A stretch of 64,000 nucleotides of DNA from Chitinophagales bacterium (GTDB lineage: Bacteria > Bacteroidota > Bacteroidia > Chitinophagales > LD1): contig JAEUVA010000003.1 in assembly GCA_016787045.1 (NCBI GenBank), positions 80,986-144,985 on the forward strand, read 5' to 3'. A program made the position numbers and the translations under genes. Positions 62,543-64,000 of the stretch are shown piece after piece; the stretch's first letter is position 1, and every line of letters starts with the position of its first letter. The notes under the pieces were generated by a model that made no database searches, was not told the DNA's origin, and saw only the letters and a program-made list of their open reading frames with translations.

Positions 62543-64000
62543 ATGACAAGAAAATTACTCCTTCTGTTAGCTCTGTTTCTCACCACCTTTGTGGGAGTAC
62601 AGGCACAGGCGCCACAGGGTATGAACTACCAAGCAGTAGTTCGCAACACCAGTGGTCAACCCGTTACAAGCGGCACGGTAAGTGTTCGCTTCACCATTCA
62701 CAACGGCTCGCCTACAGGCACCATTGTGTTTCAAGAAACTCAAACAGCCAATCCTAACCAGTTTGGCTTAATTAATGTGGTAATTGGATCGGGTGGAGGT
62801 AACTTAGCCACTGTAAACTGGGGCAATGGTTCAAAATACTTACAAGTAGAATTAGACCCAGCGGGCGGCACTGCTTTTGTTGATATGGGTACATCACAGT
62901 TAGTGAGTGTGCCTTATGCTTTATATGCAGCCAATAGTGCCCCAGGCGCTACTGGTGCAACAGGTGCAACAGGTCCGCAAGGTCCTGCTGGAGCTGCCGG
63001 AGCACAAGGAGCAACTGGCCCACAAGGTCAGCAAGGTGCAGCCGGTTTAGACGGTGCTACAGGCCCCCAAGGCCCTGCTGGTAACAATGGAGCAGACGGT
63101 GCTGATGGAGCTACAGGCCCCCAAGGTCCTGTCGGACCAACCGGTGCTGATGGAGCCACAGGTGCACAAGGCCCTGCTGGTAACGATGGAGCAGACGGTG
63201 CTACAGGCCCCCAAGGTCCTGCCGGACCAACCGGTGCTGATGGAGCCACAGGCGCACAAGGCCCTGCTGGTAACGATGGAGCAGACGGTGCTGATGGAGC
63301 TACAGGCCCCCAAGGTCCTGCCGGACCAACCGGTGCTGATGGTGCTACAGGCGCACAAGGCCCTGCTGGCAATGATGGAGCTACAGGGGCAACTGGCCCG
63401 GGTGGTGGTGCAACAGGCGCTACAGGTGCTGATGGAGCTACAGGTCCTCAAGGTCCTGCTGGTAACGATGGAGCAGACGGTGCCGATGGTGCTACAGGCC
63501 CGCAAGGTCCTGCCGGCAATGACGGTGCTGACGGAGCTACAGGTCCTCAGGGGCCTACAGGAGCAGATGGCGCTACTGGCCCACAAGGTCCAACTGGCGC
63601 TGATGGTGCTACAGGTCCAGGCGGAGGCGCAACCGGAGCCACAGGTCCTCAAGGTCCAGCTGGTAACGATGGAGCAGACGGAGCTACTGGTCCTGCCGGA
63701 GCAGATGGTGCCACAGGCCCCCAAGGCCCAACAGGAGCAGACGGTGCCGATGGCAATGATGGAGCTACCGGCCCCCAAGGCCCAACAGGAGCCGATGGTA
63801 ATGATGGAGCAGACGGAGCCACAGGCGCTACCGGAGCCACAGGTTTATTGCCCGATGGTACAGCAGCAGGCAACACCACATACTGGGATGGTACAGAATG
63901 GAGAGTGGACAATGCGAATATTTACAACAATGGCGGTAATGTAGGTATAGGCACAACCAGCCCAAGCAACAAACTACATGTAGTAGATGGAGCAGGCGCA
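62543..64000 (+). CDS. Collagen-like secreted protein 2 (3' end outside window)
   Basis: 486 codons to the window edge with no stop, read from the ATG at 62543. Signal peptide ends VQAQ. The N-terminal domain is a close paralog of gene 1 ([31 protein letters not shown]). From codon ~133 to ~430 runs a long Gly-X-Y domain ([20 protein letters not shown] type). It ends in [19 protein letters not shown] and [17 protein letters not shown], the motif that opens trimeric tail-fibre-like heads. The rest lies downstream. Probably a longer fibre than gene 1. Confidence 0.92.
   Translation, partial: MTRKLLLLLALFLTTFVGVQAQAPQGMNYQAVVRNTSGQPVTSGTVSVRFTIHNGSPTGTIVFQETQTANPNQFGLINVVIGSGGGNLATVNWGNGSKYLQVELDPAGGTAFVDMGTSQLVSVPYALYAANSAPGATGATGATGPQGPAGAAGAQGATGPQGQQGAAGLDGATGPQGPAGNNGADGADGATGPQGPVGPTGADGATGAQGPAGNDGADGATGPQGPAGPTGADGATGAQGPAGNDGADGADGATGPQGPAGPTGADGATGAQGPAGNDGATGATGPGGGATGATGADGATGPQGPAGNDGADGADGATGPQGPAGNDGADGATGPQGPTGADGATGPQGPTGADGATGPGGGATGATGPQGPAGNDGADGATGPAGADGATGPQGPTGADGADGNDGATGPQGPTGADGNDGADGATGATGATGLLPDGTAAGNTTYWDGTEWRVDNANIYNNGGNVGIGTTSPSNKLHVVDGAGA
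63057..63385 (+). repeat. 90-bp tandem DNA repeat within collagen-like gene 2
   Basis: Near-identical units begin at 63111, 63201 and 63300 (steps of 90 and 99 bases; the longer one contains an extra GATGGAGCT). A partial unit starts at 63057. Each 90-base unit encodes ten Gly-X-Y triplets. The nucleotide identity, not just protein identity, points to recent slippage or recombination. Confidence 0.8.

Noticed and set aside
63057..63385. Regular repeats resembling a CRISPR array
   Set aside because: The period is 90-99 bases with no distinct spacers, and the repeats encode Gly-X-Y triplets in frame.
63054..63944. Plus-strand frame of 296 codons inside collagen-like gene 2, and minus-strand frames at 63047-63778, 63028-63372 and 63649-63912
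   Set aside because: All are off-frame shadows. The Gly-X-Y codon pattern keeps other frames free of stops. The real frame starts at 62543 with a signal peptide and runs past the window end.

Overview
The window comes from a Bacteroidota chromosome, probably a Chitinophagales- or Sphingobacteriales-like free-living lineage (that rank is inferred). Four things point there: several secreted proteins end in a type IX secretion (T9SS) sorting domain with the VYPNPA-type signature; promoters fit the Bacteroidota pattern TTG-N19-TAnnTTTG; Shine-Dalgarno sequences are largely absent; and DUF4270, DUF1573 and DUF3667 genes are present. No tRNA, rRNA, CRISPR array, insertion sequence or prophage was seen.

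Layout. 0-2 kb: the tail of one T9SS cargo protein and a complete second one. 2-6.5 kb: a tetR gene, a MntA/HepT-type toxin-antitoxin pair and the phenylacetyl-CoA epoxidase genes paaABCD, all tightly packed as one apparent operon. 6.5-10.4 kb: two tandem membrane-anchored class III adenylate cyclases and an HD-domain phosphohydrolase. 10.4-13.6 kb: a GH3 glycosidase and an arginase. 13.6-16.7 kb: an AT-rich patch with a 650-bp gene-free stretch, two paralogous small secreted proteins of unknown function, and an overlapping pair of unknown secreted proteins. 16.7-20.7 kb: a methyltransferase, two DUF1573 proteins, rlmN and an RDD membrane protein. 20.8-25.9 kb: panC diverging from a GT5-like protein, DUF4270 and glmS. 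25.9-33.9 kb: an M15 peptidase, a 1007-residue T9SS protein with a putative cysteine-peptidase core, an orphan response regulator, an APH-like kinase, a low-molecular-weight phosphatase and a secreted peptidylarginine-deiminase-like enzyme. 33.9-41.4 kb: a YCII-like protein, mnmE, obgE, adk, a secreted S15/CocE hydrolase, a DUF2256 mini-gene missed by length-limited ORF calling, and an atypical SDR. 41.5-47.9 kb: thrABC and a methylmalonyl-CoA mutase catalytic subunit. 48-51.4 kb: a 5'-nucleotidase split over two genes, then dnaA. 51.5-61 kb: DUF3667, a T9SS protein, an outer-membrane barrel with a giant TPR partner, and an M1 aminopeptidase. 61.2-64 kb: two collagen-like surface proteins, the second running off the window.

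How the genes work together. Core metabolism and housekeeping (thrABC, glmS, panC, adk, obgE, mnmE, rlmN, dnaA) is interleaved with a secreted degradative set (GH3, S15, M1, M15, deiminase, T9SS cargo). This fits a heterotroph living on polymers and protein. Phenylacetate catabolism yields acetyl-CoA and succinyl-CoA, and methylmalonyl-CoA mutase works at the succinyl-CoA/propionate junction; that metabolic link is inferred. The observations most worth a second look are the toxin-antitoxin pair inside the paa operon, the tandem C-x-D-P-G small secreted proteins, the cyclase/HD cassette, the secreted deiminase, and the twin promoters of the collagen-like genes.
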